A model generated the notes under the pieces. That model was not told the origin of the DNA. It did no database searches and worked only from the letters and a program-made list of their open reading frames with translations. From positions 18,756-82,755 of the forward strand of contig VCJN01002455.1 of the NCBI GenBank assembly GCA_006384855.1: DNA of 64,000 nucleotides, given 5' to 3'. The stretch comes from Tetraselmis striata (lineage: Eukaryota > Chlorophyta > Chlorodendrophyceae > Chlorodendrales > Chlorodendraceae). The translations under genes and the position numbers were made by a program. This document shows positions 1-12,346 of this stretch, piece after piece (the first letter of the stretch is position 1; each line of letters begins with the position of its first letter).

Positions 1-1119
1 CCTATTGTTCCGGGGGTATCCCCATACTGGAAATGCGTAGTGTGGCGCAAGTGCCAATCGTGTAGGACATTCGTTAGGGCCAAAGGGCTTGCTTACACCC
101 TATGGTGATGAAGGCTGAGCATAAATGTGGAACATTCCGGGATTTCAGGTCATAATAAATCCTAGATTCAGCTGCCTTACTATTCGTAATTCGTAAGCTC
201 GGTTTCGGCGAGAAAGGGGCCTGGGACTTATGTGGAAAAGTGGATAACAATAATCAACGCAGTACGACCGCGCGCGGCTACAACGCCCCTGCAGTGCGCG
301 TGCTTCGTGCTGCTCCTGCTGCTGCTGACTATGATGCCGATCCGCGCGAGCCTGCTCCCCTGCTGGCGCGTTGCTGCTTTTTGATATAGCGAATAAATGA
401 TGATTTAAAATCCTTTATTATATCCATAATTGAAGGCGCAGCGCAGCATCACGGCACCGCCAGGCGGCGTGGCTGCATCAAGCGCTGGCGCGTGAAGCCT
501 CAAGTTCACAGTCACGGCGTCGTCACCTCACCGGACAGCACACCGGACAACTGCGTCCTCATCGGCTCTGCATTGCCCGAGCGCGTGTAAGTTGCATCAA
601 ACTCCTCGACGGCGTTGTGCTGGAGGAGCCTCGAACTGTTGACCAGCGTTTACTGGTGGGGGAAGCGCGAGCTTCGCAGCGGCAACGAGACACGCACACA
701 ACACACGTCAGCGCCAGGTAAGCACCGCCACCCAGCAGGCCGAGGAGCGGGCAGTAGGGAGAGAACGCGCTGCGACAATGTCGACATGGTCTGACAGTGT
801 CGGGCGCGAGCTGCTCAGCAGTGGCGAGGCGGCCGAGCTCCCCCATCGCTCGCTTCTCACCTTTTATACTCCGGCCCACTCAGCTCGACTTCGTCCCTGC
901 GCTCAGCGTGTCGACACCCCCCCCGACACGCAGGCGGTCGACCTCTTCCGGCGGACGCACCCCTTCTTACCCTCCTCCCCCCTCGTGGAGCCGTCGATGC
1001 CCCTGGGGGCCACGACGGCGCGGCAGTGGGTCACCGGAGCGGCGGCGCTACGCACGCGGGCTAACGCTCCTCCCAGCCAGGCGCTGTCCCGTTCGCCTCC
1101 GCCGGCGGCGCACCACAGG
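1..1119. other. Left-edge intergenic and upstream region
   Basis: I see no recognisable gene here. Open frames exist in several phases between about 560 and 1290, but they overlap one another on both strands, as expected for GC-rich DNA, and none resembles a known family. The stretch just before 1120 (from about 780) is the likely 5' flank and leader of the methyltransferase gene. An upstream in-frame ATG at 998 could lengthen that protein by 41 residues, but the family normally begins close to the later ATG. Confidence 0.5.
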
Positions 1120-1702
1120 ATGAGCTGGACCTGCCACGGGGAGAGCAACGCGCACATGGTGTCGCGGCTGCGGGAGGAGGGCATTTTGAAGACCCAGCGC
1201 CTGGCGGACGCGATGCTCGCCGTGGACCGCGCTGCCTTCGTGTCCCCCCAGGTCGGCCGGCCAGGAACAGCGAGTCGGCCGGTCACGTAAACACTGTCAG
1301 GCCTGCTGCTAGGGAGGCATCGTATAGCAATATGTATGTATGTGGCGGATATATAAGGTCCTATATATGCCTATATATGCCTGTACATGGTAGGAGGTAG
1401 ACCGTCGCTCTAGAGAGGAACACGCGGAGGGAGAGATTCGCATCGTCCTGGATGCGTGTGTCACAGGCACAGCAATGTCGCCGCAATGTCACAGCAATGT
1501 CACCCCAGCTTGTTCCGGGCATGGAATTGTGCGCCTGCATGTGGTTGTCCGCAGCGGTGGCGGTTACGTGAAGGGAGAGGGGTGAATAGCGTCCTCGGGC
1601 CTGACCCGCTGCTGTGTTGGCTCAGAGCTACACACGCCCGTACGAGGACCACCCGCAAGTCATCGGTTTCGGAGCGACCATATCTGGTGCGCTATGCTCC
1701 CT

Positions 1703-1735
<33 letters not shown>

Positions 1736-2689
1736 GCATCCCCTAGAGCCCGGAGGCACGTCTCAGTCATCCAGCGCGACTTGTGAGGGGTCCCGCTTGG
1801 GTCGCAGCGCCGCACATGCATGCGTACTGCCTGGAGTATCTGGAGAAGTGGCTCAAGCCGGGCGCCAAGGTGAACGCCTACCCTACGGGCCAGCACCCGG
1901 CCCCCCTCCCCAGCAGCTTGGCTGCCCTCGTAGCTGGTGTAGACCTTAAAATCCACAACCTGTGTCACGCTCTTCTCCACACCCTCTCCCTTCCCCTCCT
2001 GATCGGCAAGGTCCTGGATGTCGGCAGCGGCAGCGGCTACCTCACGGCAGTCTTTGCGCAGCTGGTGACCCCCGGCGGGAAGGCTATCGGCATTGAGCAC
2101 ATCGGTGTGCTAACCCCCCCCCCCCCCCCCCCCCCCCGAGTCCCCCGGGTGCCTCTGCTCCAACGCCAGCTAGCCAGCCTTGCCCACTGAGGGGCAACAC
2201 GCTGCTGCACCGCTCCTGTAGGCGGGCTGGTTGAGCAGTCGCGCCGCAACTGCGCCTCGCTGCCCCGCGTCGCGCCTCTGCTGGAGAGCGGCGAGCTGGT
2301 GCTGCTGGAAGGCGACGGCCGTCAGGGCGTCGCGGCGGAGGCGCCCTTTGACTGCATCCACGTGGGCGCCTCCGCGGACCCCTTCCCGACAGCCCTCTTC
2401 GAGCAGCTGCGCGTCGGTGAGCCCCCCCCCCCCTTTCATTTCAATCACCCATGCCTGGCAAAGCGCCCACCCCATGGTCCGCTCAAGCAGGCCAGCTGAG
2501 GGCAGCGCTGCGGTGGCCTCTGGCGGGGCAGGCGGCCGGCTGGTGATCCCGCTGGGGCCGCGGCAAGGGATGCAGAGCCTGTCGCTGGTGGAGAAGACGG
2601 AGAGCGGGGAGGCCCTGCGGCGAGACGTCATGGACGTGCGATACGTGCCGCTCACCTCCCAGCAGCAGCAGCTGTCCGGGGACGCATAG
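1120..2689 (+). CDS. PCMT: Protein-L-isoaspartate O-methyltransferase (PIMT), six exons
   Basis: This enzyme methylates isoaspartyl residues in aged proteins with S-adenosylmethionine, starting their repair. Exons read by eye are 1120-1251, 1626-1686, 1808-1869, 2011-2104, 2222-2416 and 2532-2689. They join in frame to about 233 residues, which is close to the family size. The start (M-S-W-x-C-H-G) has the small Ser/Gly-rich beginning typical of the family. Exon 2 carries I-G-F-G-A-T-I-S and exon 3 starts A-P-H-M-H-A, the isoaspartate-binding segment. Exon 4 has the SAM-binding motif V-L-D-V-G-S-G-S-G-Y-L-T. Later exons carry D-C-I-H-V-G-A and G-G-R-L-V-I-P-L-G. Introns 2, 4 and 5 contain long poly-C runs soon after the donor. 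A TGTAA motif lies at 3013. The gene is convergent with the EDEM gene. Assignment to the family is firm; compartment is not evident. Confidence 0.93.
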
Positions 2690-4122
2690 GGGGCGCTCTG
2701 CTCATATGTGCGGGCGGGGCACCGGACACCCCCCACGCGGCGGGGTGAGCACGGCGCTGAGCTCACGAGGGGGGCGTGCAGCAGATGAATTATGGGCACG
2801 CACTGCGCGCGACCTTCGCTTTGATGTTAGTTGTCTGTGGCTCTGCCCATCCACCCCTCGTAGGACGGGGATGTAGAGTGCGGTGGTGGAAGGGAGGGGG
2901 AGGATGGGGATGTAGAGAAGATAGGTGGGTGGGTGGGTATCTGGGGGGGGGGATGATTGTGATGTGCAAACAGCGCCCGCCTCGCCGGGTGGAAGGGCAG
3001 CGGGCGCTGGGATGTAAGTGTTTGCGCTACTGACGAGATGTGATGCAGACGGCGCACACAAGAGGGGCCAGGCAAGCCCTGGCCCTGGCAAGACCAGGCA
3101 AGCCAGGCGGCGGCATGCGCACACGCCTGCACATAGACTATACATGTCACCGAACCGCCAGGAGTCGCCGGCAGCTTCAGCGTCCGGTGGCACATCGGCG
3201 CTGGCCCCGGGCCGATACCTGACTACATGCACAACAAACACATACATGTTACCGCAGCTGTAGCACCACCCCGTATGAACTGGGGTGCTCACATTCTATG
3301 TACTGATCTTTTCACGTGCCTGGCAACGGTACCTTTATACCGCGGGTACTGCAATGGCATCTGCACACTACGGCGCCACCCTTCGAGTGGCACCTAGTAT
3401 AGTACCCGTGTAACGCCAGTCGTCTATCTTAGTCTGGATGCCCCTGTACACGTCTTATGTCAGCGCCCTTCGTGGCTACCTGCTGCGGTGGGTCGGACCG
3501 AGCCTCGTTATGATCTGTGGATGTTAGGTACCAGGGTCGCACATAAGTGGCCATGAAGGGTTCTTAAGGCAGGGCTCATTGACTTTCATGCCATGCGCTC
3601 TCCCCCTCTCTCATCTTGGTTAGGAGCACTCAAGCCGTTTTTAATAACTCGGGAGAATTCAGCCCGATCCAGCAGAATAACCTTTTCAAGGCTGAATTAC
3701 ACTACAACAAAGCATAGACTTGCTGGATATCTGGCATTAGGCTCGTACCCCAGTGCTGTCATATGCTGCAAGATATATGAGCATAATTTCAGTTGGGTGG
3801 GTTTGAGCCGGGACTAAGCCGCTCCGCCTGAATTCAGTCTCAAACCACCCGGACTTTCAGGAAGTTGAGGACCCCTTTGGGAGGTCTCCCACCGGAGCCA
3901 ACTTTAGGCCGCCGTTGGGACTTCCAGCGGAAGGCGCCTGGTGTGCAGGCCTTTCCGCGCAACCCTGCCAGGCCCTGCGCCCAGATGATTATGGACTCTT
4001 CCAGGCGGGGCAGGGCAACGTTACACAGAGCACCGTGAGGGTGCCCCCCCCGCCCCCTTGCGCATGCTGGCCCAGAGCCCCTGTGCCGCAGCGCTCCCCT
4101 TACCCGCCGCAGCGTCCGTTGC
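2690..4122. other. Convergent 3' intergenic region
   Basis: This spacer separates the stops of the methyltransferase (+) and the EDEM gene (-). A G-rich tract lies at 2880-2960. The sequence becomes AT-richer after 3500. A hairpin can form between GGGTGGGTTTGAG near 3794 and CTCAAACCACCC near 3839, around 280 bases beyond the EDEM stop. A minus-strand TGTAA at 4025-4021 lies about 100 bases past that stop and fits a chlorophyte polyadenylation signal. No gene was recognised. Confidence 0.5.
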
Positions 4123-7100
4123 CTACAGCTCCACGCGGGCCTCGCCTCCGGCGCTGTCCCCCTCCAGTAGCGCGCACTGCCCCTGCGGCCCCGCGCCGCC
4201 CTCCGTCGCCACGCACTGCCGCGACCCTCCTGCCGCCCCCGCCTCCCCTCCCTCCCCCTCCGCCTCCTCCTCCGCCTCCTCCTCCTCGTCCGCGCTGCCG
4301 AGCAAGGCCGACGCCGGCACCGACTCGCCGCGCGCCACCGCCATGAGCGCCGCCAGCGTGTCGGGGTCGTTAAGCAGCCCCTGCAGCGCCTCGCCCAGCT
4401 CGACACCCTTCTTCTCCGACTGCGGGAACAGGCAGGCGGGCCGGGGCAGGGCGGGGAAGTGGGGGGGGGGGGGGGGGGGGCGCTCAGGGCGCGACTGATC
4501 GAGGGAGGGCCCGTGTGTCCCGCGTGGGCGGTGGGATAGCCCTGGAGGGGGGGGGGTTTCCGCATCAAGGGTCACGGAAAGATCAAGAATCATGATCAAT
4601 TGGTAGTCTTAACGATCAAGATCACGACACCGCCTGATCTGGCAATTTATGGCGTGTGACTCTGGTTATCATTATCGATGCACACCATAAGTCGGCACCT
4701 ACACATCGACCTCAACATCGCGATGAAATCTTGATCTTTGATCGATATTTGACGCGATTCCTTAGGAGAAGGCTGGCCCCGGTCGGCAGTGGGCCCATGA
4801 GGGGGCCAGCTTGCCCGGGGGGGGGGGGGGGGGGGTAGGGGCAGGGGCTCGCCTGCTGGAAGAGCCATTGCTGAGCGGGGGGCGTGATCATCATGTTGAC
4901 CTGCGTGGTGCCGCTCATGAACATGGCGCCCGCCGCGCCCGCCCCACGCCGCACCGCCCGCAGCTCCACGCTCGGGTGCTGCGCCCCGCCGGCGGCCCCG
5001 GCCGCCAGCGCGTCCCGCATCTTCGCGCCCGCCTCCTTGGTGATCTGCAGCGGGCAGCGTGTCAGCGCCTCCGCCCTGCGCCGCCGCCCTGCCCAGCCCC
5101 CTCCGCCCGCGTCCGTCCCCAGGCTGCGCAGCGCGGGGGCTCACCGACACGGCGGGGATGTCGGGCTGCGCGCCCGTGCCGTCGTCCCCCATCGTCACCA
5201 GGCGGTTCTCCTCCAGCACGTTGGCCACCAGCACGCCGATCGCGCCGGCCGCCTGCCGCGAAAAAATCCACATCACTTTCCATTCAGCACCGCTATCGTC
5301 ACAGTAAGCCACAGAACCCCCCCCCCCCCCCCCCCCCCCCCATCCTCCCCTTCTGTTCCCTGCGGACCTCGCGGGGGTAAACGCCAGGCCGCCAGGCCGT
5401 TGGTCCGCTATATGCTATGACCCTGAAAAAGGAGAAACAACACTCGTGCTCATCTGGACGCTATCAGAATACACCACCATAGCATGGGAATGCCTGGCTT
5501 GACGCTGAAAAATACTTCTTTCCTGTTGCGAACCCAATCGACTGCGGAGCGGCGGCGAGGCTGCGGATGGGGGGGGGCTGGGGATGCCCCCCCCCCCCCC
5601 CCCCACCCCCCCACCACCACACGGGATATGGCGGCGTCGGTGTGTGTGGGCGATTCCTGCACCATGCCGCCCTCACCTGTGCGTTGAGCACCTTGTCCAG
5701 GAAGGTGCACTGCCCGCGGTAGAGCAGCGCCACAGCGCCACGCACAGCGGCGGCATTCTGCAGCGCGCCGCACGCCTCGGGCGGCTCCGCAGCGGCCAGC
5801 GACCCCTGCAGCACGTGGAACCCCTCGCTGCCGCCCTCCGCCTCCTCCTCCTCCGCCCCGTCCCCCGCCTCCGCCACAGAGCGCTCAAACTCGGGCCCGA
5901 ACGACGCGTTGATGCCCTCAAACCCCTCGCTGACCTCCGTGCCCACCGCCGACTGCCACTTCAGCTGCACCCAGATGCTGGGTGGGTCCACCGGCACCGC
6001 TGTCACCTGCGTGACAATCGCGTGGCTTCAATCCAGGGCGGCCCATGGCGGCCCCAGCCCCCAATCCCAGGAATGACCCCCCCCCCCCCCCCCTCAGGAG
6101 GCTGGGCTCACCTGCAGCACCACCGTGCTGGGCGGCAGCGCCTCCATGTCCAGCGACGTTTCCGCCTGCAGCAGCAGCTTCGACACCATGCCGCAGCGCA
6201 GCGAGTTGTCGGGGCGCCACACCAGGCCGCACAGCACCTGCTGCAGCACCTGCGCGCTGCTCTCGGGGCCGCCCTGCAACCAGTCCTGCCGCGGGGTGGC
6301 GCCACCGCGCCCGGGGCTCAGCGCACCAGGGACAAGGGCCGGGACAAGGGCGCTGCACGCAGGGGGCAGGCAGCCCTTTGCGGAGCGGATCGGATAGGGT
6401 ATGGTGGGGAGGAGGGAGGGGGGCAGCACCTCCACCGAGGCTGCGTGGCTCTCGTCCCTGGCCTCCGGGCAGTCCAAGGGATCCTTGCATCGCCCCTCCT
6501 CTGCTAAGCTCTGCGGGCGCTGGTGGTGCGCCGATCGCTGCGGAGGGTTCTCCTCTGCAAGCCCCACAAGCAGGAAGCGGCAGGGGGGGGGGGGGGAGGC
6601 TGAGCCAGATGAGCTTCTGCCACGCGATGTTGGGCACATCCTGCGTTCTGCAAGCCCTACACGACTCTTCCGAGCCAGGAGCACATCAGACGCGGGCGCA
6701 GGGAGGTTGCGGACGGGATGGGTGATGAGATTGTCGCGGCGCCACCACTCACCAAACTTCCTGGCCAGCAGGAGCGACACCTCGATGCACGCCTGGCAAC
6801 GCCGCGGGCGGATGACGGCCAGCGACTCGTCCAGCGCCAGCAGTGGGAATGCGCGGCGCACGGCATCCGTCGAGGCGCCGCGCGGCTCGACTGGGGAGGT
6901 GCACAGCTTGAGGCACTCCAGGGGGGGCGCCGGCTGCGGCTTGGGGGGCGCCGCCGCTGGGAAGGGCGGGATGAGGTGCCCTTCGGTGGAGAACACAAAG
7001 TGGTCCAGCAGTCCTGCAGCAGAGTCGAAAGGGAGCAGGGGTGAGGGAGGGGGGGGGGGGGGGGTGGAGGAGGGATTGCCCGCGGGCAGATGACAGACGG

Positions 7101-10100
7101 CTACTAGGTGTATGGGAGTGCACAGGTGTAGCAGGCGCCCGCACCCGAGGCGTTGGAGTGCAGCAGGTACAGGTACTTGGAGGTCTCGCTGAGGAAGAAG
7201 CTCTCCATGCTATCCTCCAGCTCACCTGCCCATACCAGGTCAGGTCATGCCACGCTCCCAGCGCCTCCCTCTGGCACGAGGACCACGTGCCACAATGCCC
7301 CCCCCCCCCCCCCCCCTCCCGGCCTGAGCAAGTGTAAAAGCGAGGCGAATGCCCCCCCCCCCCCCCCCCCCCCCCTTCGGGCCTGAACCAGTGTAAAAGC
7401 GAGGCGATTTAGTGTAACTCAGGCTCACAACCACGAACGGCAGAGGTTCTGGCATTAAAACAGACTGAGGGATTGCATGGAACTTTGAGGAGTGTGGAGG
7501 ATTTTGGCACATGCTGGACTGAAGGTGCCAAATCAATATGTGGTGTATCCGATGCTGCCGAGCGTACCGTGAAGCACAGCTTCAAACATCTACACACACA
7601 TTGCAAACACTCCCCCCCCCCCCCTTTCACTCCCCGCAATCCAGGAAGCTTTAAGTCCGCACCTGACTGCACGTCGCGCACACTGGCAAATCCGCAGCGT
7701 TGCCGGTTGCGCTCCATCAGCGTCGCCTGCGTGACACCATGCGGCCACATGTCAGCCACATCCCGCCCCCCCCCCCCCCCCCCCCCCCCCGTCCCTTTAG
7801 AATTTAGCTAGCTGTGGCGAGCAACAGGCAGCCGGTGGGCACAGCTCCACCTGCAGGCTGCGCGCCACCTCCATGAAGTACGGCTCGCCTGTCTCAGCGT
7901 GCAGCAGGTAGGTAGACTCAATGAGCTCCGGCCGCAGCGGGTAGCCCTTCTCGATCGGGTGCCGGCTGCTCAGGCCTGCCGTTCCACAGGCCAACACATC
8001 CACACATCAGCTGAGCTGCCTCGCGCCGGGGCAGGGGCGTCACCGCAGCGGAGATCGCCAGTAGTGGCACATGGGTGAAGAAAGGGGACTCACTGACGTC
8101 AAACAGCTCCGGCAGCCAGCCAAACTTGAGCCAGGCGTTGGTGAGGTTATCATGCAGCGAGGTGGCGTCCTTCATTTGACCGATCATAGCCTGTAGCGAC
8201 ACCCGACCACGCTCGGTCAGCGTCAGTATGCACAAACGCCAGCATCCAGGCGTGAGCAGGCAGCCATGGCATGGAGTGGGTCGGGGCGCGCCTGCATGCC
8301 GGGCCAGAAGGCGCCCAGGCTGGACACCCAGGGGCGCGTCAGCTTGCCGGTGTCCATATGAACGTCCAGCAGCCAGCCCTTGGCGTCAATGCCCGCAGGG
8401 CGCAGGTGCACCATCGCCGCCGTGTATAGCTCCGCAAACATCTCCAGGTACTCCGTCTTGCCGAACACCAGCCACGCCTGCGGACCAGCCCGGGATCGCT
8501 CTCGGCCTCATTTCCCTTACTGCGCCCCCCCTTCCCCTGTAGAGACCCCCCCCCCCCCCCCCCCCTCCCCCTTCCCCTTCCCCGGGCCCTCTTGCACCCC
8601 CTTCCCACTCACCTTGAGCAGGTACTCGTAAAAGGAGTCGATGCCCGCGCCAATCCCCGAGTCCTTGCGCACCCAGGCGCCCACGTCCACGTTTAGTGTG
8701 TTGCCCAGCAGCCCCGTGCGCTTGGAGCGCATCCGGAACAGCTTGACTGCCGCGTTGTGCGCCAGCTGCTCATACTTGGGGTCACCTGGCCGGCGCAGCA
8801 GAGGGCAGCGGGGTGGGAGAGTTGGTGGGCAGCTGCTTCCTCATCTGCCCTAATAGCCTTGTGGCCGTCGTAACCCCCCCCCCTTCCCCCCCCCCCCCCC
8901 CCCCCGCCCTACCCCCGCACTCCCCCCCTGTCCCCGCCCTGGCCCGCTGGCTGAGGTGAACTCCACAGTGTCCCTGCCCACCCTTTTGGGAAGGGGGAAT
9001 GAGAGTGCTGTGAGACGGGCATCTGCAGCGATGTGCCGGGACCTATGCTGAGAGGTAAAGTAACCTGGCCCTGTGGGCGCCTCACCCGACAGCCGGCTGA
9101 GCAGGCCAAACTCCAGCAGCAGCGTGCCGGCGCAGGCAGTGCACGTGGCTCGCGTCTCGCCCGGCAGCACACCCGTGGCGAGGTTGACCCAGGAGAGCGG
9201 GATGCCGCTGGGCGTGGCAAACGCGGGCAGCAGCCGCTCCGCCAGGTCTTGCGCCAGCACCAGCAGGCAGCCGTCGTACCTACGCAAGGGAGTGCCAGCC
9301 CTCAGCCCAGCCCAGCCCAGCTGAGCGCGTAGGGATGGAGCTGCCTATGTGAGGGGGGGGAGAGGGGGAGCGGGGGCGGGGGGGGGGGGGGGGGGGCACC
9401 CCGGCACCAGGGTGGGGTCGCGCAGCAGCAGCACGTGCGTGGAGAGGAAGCCGCCCAGCGCGCGGATGGTGAGCTCAAACACGTGCACGCGCTCGTCCAC
9501 CTCCAGGGAGAGGTTGGCGCAGAGCCACTGCACCGCGCGGCGCACCTCGTGCTGCTCGCCGAGCAGCTGCGTGTGTTGGGCAGGATGCAGGGCAGGACTG
9601 TGAGGGCAAAGGCTTGGGATGTCAAACCACGGCGTCAGGTGTGGGAGTGTGTGTACAGAGAGGAAAAGGGAACGGGGGCGCACGATGAGGGTGTCCAGCG
9701 CGTCGATGAGGGAGAGCGCGATGCCGCCCTGGGAGTTGCTGCCGCGGCAACTAATGGGGCGCAGGTCGTCGCGGGGGAAGGCACGCTGCATATAGTTGTC
9801 GAAGCCGTGGCGGAACATCTGCTTGGCCTCGTTCCTGGGTGATACCGCGAGCACCAGCGGCTGTCAGCCCCCCCCCCCCTCCCCCCCCCCCCCCCCTGCG
9901 GTGCGCACCCACGCGTGCACCAAACCTCCGCAGCAGCAAGCACATGACGGCAGCAGTCACCTGAGCGCCTGAAGCTCCGCGCCAGAGATGGGTCCAGTCC
10001 GGTTGAAGAGCTTGCCCTGCGCCGCGGCTTCGTCTCAGCACACATGCAGACACAGATACGGATTCTGGCCCACGTGGGCGAGCGCCTCGCGATGCCTTTA

Positions 10101-10567
10101 TGAGCCCCACGCCATCCTCCGCCTGACCGACAGCCCATTAACCCGAGCAACCGCTTGCACGTCCTGGTCTCCCTTCTACGACCACTATCACTGCCTTGCA
10201 AAGGAGACCAGTTTGACCCCCCCCCCCCTTCCCCCTCCGCTCCCTCGGCTGGTAGAACTGCTACGCAGCCGCTGCCAAACCTGCCGCAATCCTCAGTGCC
10301 AGCGCGCCTCTCCCACCTTGCCGCACGCTAGTACAGGCTGGAATCTTTCGAAATCTGAGCTTGGGGGAGGAAATATGGCAGCTGGGGGTTGGGAGGTGAG
10401 AAGATGGGGGTCTCAGGGCGCACGTCCACAGATCGGAAGTCCGCCTTGGAGACCGCCGCCACGCCGGGCGTGGGCGACAGCTCAGGCAGTAGCAGCAGCA
10501 GCAGCAGCGCGCTCCCCGCCGCCAGTGTAGCAGCCGACGACGAGCGCTCGCCCCGAGGCCACGCCAT
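4123..10567 (-). CDS. EDEM3-type GH47 alpha-mannosidase-like protein with PA domain
   Basis: EDEM proteins trim or recognise mannose on misfolded glycoproteins in the ER and pass them to ERAD. About 17 exons are readable: 10567-10424, 9846-9684 (acceptor uncertain), 9566-9400, 9279-9086, 8785-8613, 8477-8292, 8190-8095, 7975-7851, 7726-7663, 7225-7145, 7013-6753, about 6646-6604, 6285-6112, 6006-5677, 5252-5145, 5044-4853 and 4419-4123, roughly 900 residues. The N-terminus is a signal peptide with an L-rich core. GH47 landmarks follow: [38 protein letters not shown] and S-T-E-G-H-L. Exons from 6006 to 5145 encode a protease-associated fold (L-L-Y-R-G-Q-C-T-F, then [10 protein letters not shown]), as in EDEM3 and plant MNS4. 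The C-terminus is acidic and ends R-V-E-L, a poor match to K/H-D-E-L. Two introns seem to use GC donors (8292 and 4853). The region 6750-6290 is the least certain. Confidence 0.9.
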
Positions 10568-12346
10568 CGCTGTGCTCGATACTCCGCGGGCCGCACGGCG
10601 CGTGGCCCTCTCCGCAGATGGTAGAAGGGGGCCGCCGCGACTCAGCCTCGCCGGGGGAGGCGCGCCCGCATGCCGGCCCGCCCGCCCTCCCCCTCGCCGC
10701 CGTCCTGCACAACCTCGCAGAGAAAGCGGTACGGTGAGAAGCACCCGAAGCAGGGGAACGTGGCTCCAGGAGTCTCGGCCTATCCAATGCGCTGACGTTG
10801 GTAGCCGCGCTGAGGCGGCTTGCTTTGCTGGTGTGACCTGGCGCACCGCAGATCGCCTCGCGTCGTCCGCTCGAAACCGGCGGCCGGCAGCACCGTCCGC
10901 CAGCAGCGCGCGGTTTTGACGGTCTCCTCATTCAGCAAGTGCTGCAATCACTGTAGTTCCAGGCTAGGAAAATTAAAGTCCTCGTAAATTGCAGCGCACA
11001 TCTGCTAAAAGCTCACTTTTGCCCGGGATTTGCGCGCGCGTGATGCCACAAAAATTAGTATTGTTGGAGTGATGACCTGGCTATAACATTTGCCCGACAA
11101 AAGTTTCCGGCCCATAAATTTTATAGGCCGTAAGACACAATTCGTCCGATTTTTCCCAACCTGGAACTTCTCTATAGCGATAGTAGCGCGGTGCTATATT
11201 AGCTGTATATTTATCCCTTAATTAATTATGTTTTAACATCAGGTCTTTAGCAGGCTGGATGTATATTCCTTAATTAATTCTTATCGCTTAATGTTGCGCT
11301 CTTTCAATATTCGGTCGTAAACGCGCTATGTAGTAGTTGTCATATCGGTACGACTGCTGAGCTAGCTCTTCATCAGCCGCCGGCTCACCATTATAACGTA
11401 ATGCTTGCATTTACACCGACCACATCGCTTTTATTTAGTTCGGCCCTCACTTCAGCGCGGTTGCGTCATCAACCCTAAAAGCAGGCGCGGGCCGGCACCC
11501 GCCCCGCGGGCGGGCGGGGTCTCGTCGCAGATTCAGCAGAGCATATCACCCGTCACCCTTGCTGTGGATGTTACCATCGTCTTCCTGAGCAGACATCCGC
11601 ACAGCGGTGCAGCCCAACACTGCGAGGGCGAATTGAGCTTGTGTCTGTCGGCGCTCAAGTATTGCCAGCGGGTTCGGGCGTCTTTGCGGCACGGGACCGG
11701 TGGTCAGCGGGCGGTCAACGGCGGGCGGGCGGGCACTGGCACGACAATCACCGGGCTGCACGTGCGCCCGCGCACCTCACTGACCCAGCCTAGGACCCGC
11801 CGCACCGGAGCGCATAAGGCCCCGGGGGAGGAAAAGCTGTTCTGGGCCAGAGAATTGGTTGCTGCTGCGGCAGGACTGGAATAGGTGCCACGGCGCTGCG
11901 CTCCGACATCTGGATGCTCTAGCGGGGCAACAGCAGGCCGGCCACCCAGGGAGGGCGGAGGGATTACTTGGCATTCTCTGACATACCCTGTACACCACAT
12001 GCTGCGCCAGCCAATTATCCGCATGGTCCACCTACCCTGCGAAACCAGCGCCCGGCCTACCTCCCCATGTGTTAGCCTAGGTCCAGGGCCGGGCTTTGGC
12101 TTGCTGGGACAATTCTACGGGCCTGAATGATTGCCGCCATATGCAGCGACACGCATGCGGCGTGCATGAAAATGGGTTGTGTATGCAATCAGAATCCTCA
12201 AGCACTCATTGCACTGAGGGGTAAGTGCACGTTTGCATCCAGAGCGTGCAGCATTTCCTGAGTGGTTGGTGCATGCTCGCACGCGTGTGTGCTTCAGGGG
12301 CGGGGAGGAGGAGTGGTGCGCATCGTCGCAGGCACAGGCAGGCACA
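10568..12346. promoter_or_regulatory. Head-to-head intergenic region between EDEM and CEP90 genes
   Basis: About 1.8 kb separates the two divergent start codons, so both promoters should lie here. The first 350 bases are GC-rich. The stretch 10940-11400 is AT-rich, with TTAATTAATTATG at 11218 and a similar TTAATTAATTC at 11268. I could not identify a TATA box or known factor site with confidence. Open frames at 11405-11884 are probably chance. Nothing else is recognised. Confidence 0.4.
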
